NCBI GenBank assembly: GCA_021443045.1
Contig: JABUUT010000014.1
Location: 7,793 to 15,534 of the forward strand
Reading direction: 5' to 3'
Length of the DNA stretch: 7,742 nucleotides
Source: Fibrobacteraceae bacterium
GTDB lineage: Bacteria > Fibrobacterota > Fibrobacteria > Fibrobacterales > Fibrobacteraceae
The notes under the pieces were generated by a model. That model ran no database searches. It worked only from the letters and a program-made list of their open reading frames with translations, and had not been told where the DNA came from. The position numbers were made by a program, and so were the translations under genes. Positions 7,515 to 7,742 of the stretch are shown here, in pieces. Every line of letters starts with the position of its first letter. The first letter of the stretch is position 1.

Positions 7515-7541
7515 CTACGCCGTCCCTCGCTCTCGCCTCGA

Positions 7542-7561
7542 CGACTTGTTGATACAAGTCG
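7542..7561. repeat. Inverted repeat 2, eight perfect pairs, four-base loop
   Basis: CGACTTGT (7542-7549) pairs perfectly with ACAAGTCG (7554-7561) around the loop TGAT. This is the most compact and convincing stem in the tail. The flanks are CTCG-rich and there is no T-run after it. Confidence 0.7.
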
Positions 7562-7576
7562 CCTCGTCTCACGGGA

Positions 7577-7640
7577 GTGACCGCTCGCTTATCAGTTGAG
7601 AAACCCAACTGGTGACGCACTCGAGTAAGTGACCGCATCG
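7577..7640. repeat. Threefold direct motif GTGAC(C)GC..TCG
   Basis: Three related copies occur: GTGACCGCTCG at 7577-7587, GTGACGCACTCG at 7612-7623 and GTGACCGCATCG at 7629-7640. Start-to-start distances are 35 and 17 bases. The first and third share AGTGACCGC exactly. They could be binding sites or parts of a larger structured repeat. Confidence 0.5.
7591..7613. repeat. Inverted repeat 3, eight pairs with one wobble
   Basis: CAGTTG (7593-7598) pairs with CAACTG (7606-7611) around a seven-base loop. A7591-T7613 and a T7592-G7612 wobble extend the stem to eight pairs. It overlaps the second copy of the GTGAC(C)GC motif. Confidence 0.6.
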
Positions 7641-7674
7641 GCTACTATTAAATTCAGCCTATGCCAGCCGATGC
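7635..7674. repeat. Inverted repeat 4, nine perfect pairs, long loop
   Basis: GCATCGGCT (7635-7643) pairs perfectly with AGCCGATGC (7666-7674) across a 22-base A/T-rich loop. Its left arm overlaps the third GTGAC(C)GC motif. An alternative pairing of GGCT with AGCC at 7656-7659 is possible inside the loop. Confidence 0.6.
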
Positions 7675-7702
7675 TCTCCCCTTGACTCACATAGTCGGTT
7701 AT

Positions 7703-7731
7703 TGGTGGTTAGTAAACGGTGTCTGGTGGTT
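7703..7731. repeat. TGGTGGTT direct repeat, 21-base period
   Basis: TGGTGGTT occurs at 7703-7710 and again at 7724-7731. The sequence after each copy is only weakly similar, so this may be the start of a degenerate tandem array running past the window edge. Two copies are too few to be sure. Confidence 0.4.
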
Positions 7732-7742
7732 GGCAATGAGGT

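Larger units (their letters stand above)
7482..7742. other. Non-coding, hairpin-rich tail of the window
   Basis: No reading frame of credible length or composition occurs on either strand. The stretch differs in texture from the genes: CTCG-rich at 7520-7590, then mixed, then GGT-rich near the end. It contains at least four inverted repeats, a GTGAC(C)GC motif three times, and a TGGTGGTT direct repeat. No tRNA, tmRNA, RNase P or riboswitch signature was recognised. No stem in it is followed by a T-run on the + strand, so a standard terminator for the pump genes is not visible. It may be a dispersed intergenic repeat, a structured 3' UTR or an unannotated small RNA, and it may continue beyond the window. 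Confidence 0.6.

Noticed and set aside
7682..7715. TTGACT at 7682-7687 as a -35 box
   Set aside because: There is no -10-like hexamer at 16-18 bases; the nearest A/T-rich candidates are at about 11 and 22 bases.
7482..7742. tRNA, tmRNA, RNase P RNA or CRISPR array in the tail
   Set aside because: No T-arm consensus, no RNase P core motifs and no regularly spaced identical repeats were found.

Overview
The window reads as chromosomal DNA from a diderm bacterium, most likely a Fibrobacter (Fibrobacterota). The main clue is the second transcription unit: its first protein carries a long linker of SSSS blocks separated by V/A residues plus DSV-type repeats, a style typical of Fibrobacter secreted and envelope proteins. 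The taxonomy is inference from style, not from a database match. All genes lie on the + strand and are tightly packed.

Positions 1-1085 hold the ribosomal protein cluster rpsF (5' end outside the window), rpsR and rplI. rpsF and rpsR overlap by one base (TAATG). rpsR and rplI are 16 bases apart, with a strong AGGGGGA ribosome-binding site before rplI. A clear intrinsic terminator at 1122-1152 closes this unit.

Positions 1194-7481 appear to form a second unit of four genes. The first two (1194-2570 and 2570-3289, joined by another TAATG overlap) are diverged paralogues with a DUF5683-like membrane core. Each has an export signal, a PGxGxxY motif, an AALW segment, a late hydrophobic segment of the form GxLxLNxIVSxxDA, and a C-terminal Phe. 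The first copy also has the Ser-rich linker. Their function is unknown. After 44 bases come a lipoprotein periplasmic adaptor (3334-4428) and, overlapping it by ATGA, a full-length RND inner-membrane permease of the AcrB type (4425-7481). The permease retains the Asp pair, Lys, Arg and Thr of the proton relay. The adaptor has the hairpin-tip R-x3-L-x6-T spacing used to dock TolC-like channels. Neither an outer-membrane channel gene nor a regulator is visible, so the pump would need an unlinked partner.

Positions 7482-7742 carry no credible gene. This tail has a different base texture (CTCG-rich at first) and holds several good inverted repeats, a thrice-repeated GTGAC(C)GC motif and a TGGTGGTT direct repeat. 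It could be a structured RNA, a 3' UTR or a dispersed intergenic repeat. It is the least explained part of the window. Most of the rest is ordinary housekeeping and efflux content, and no clearly new system is evident.
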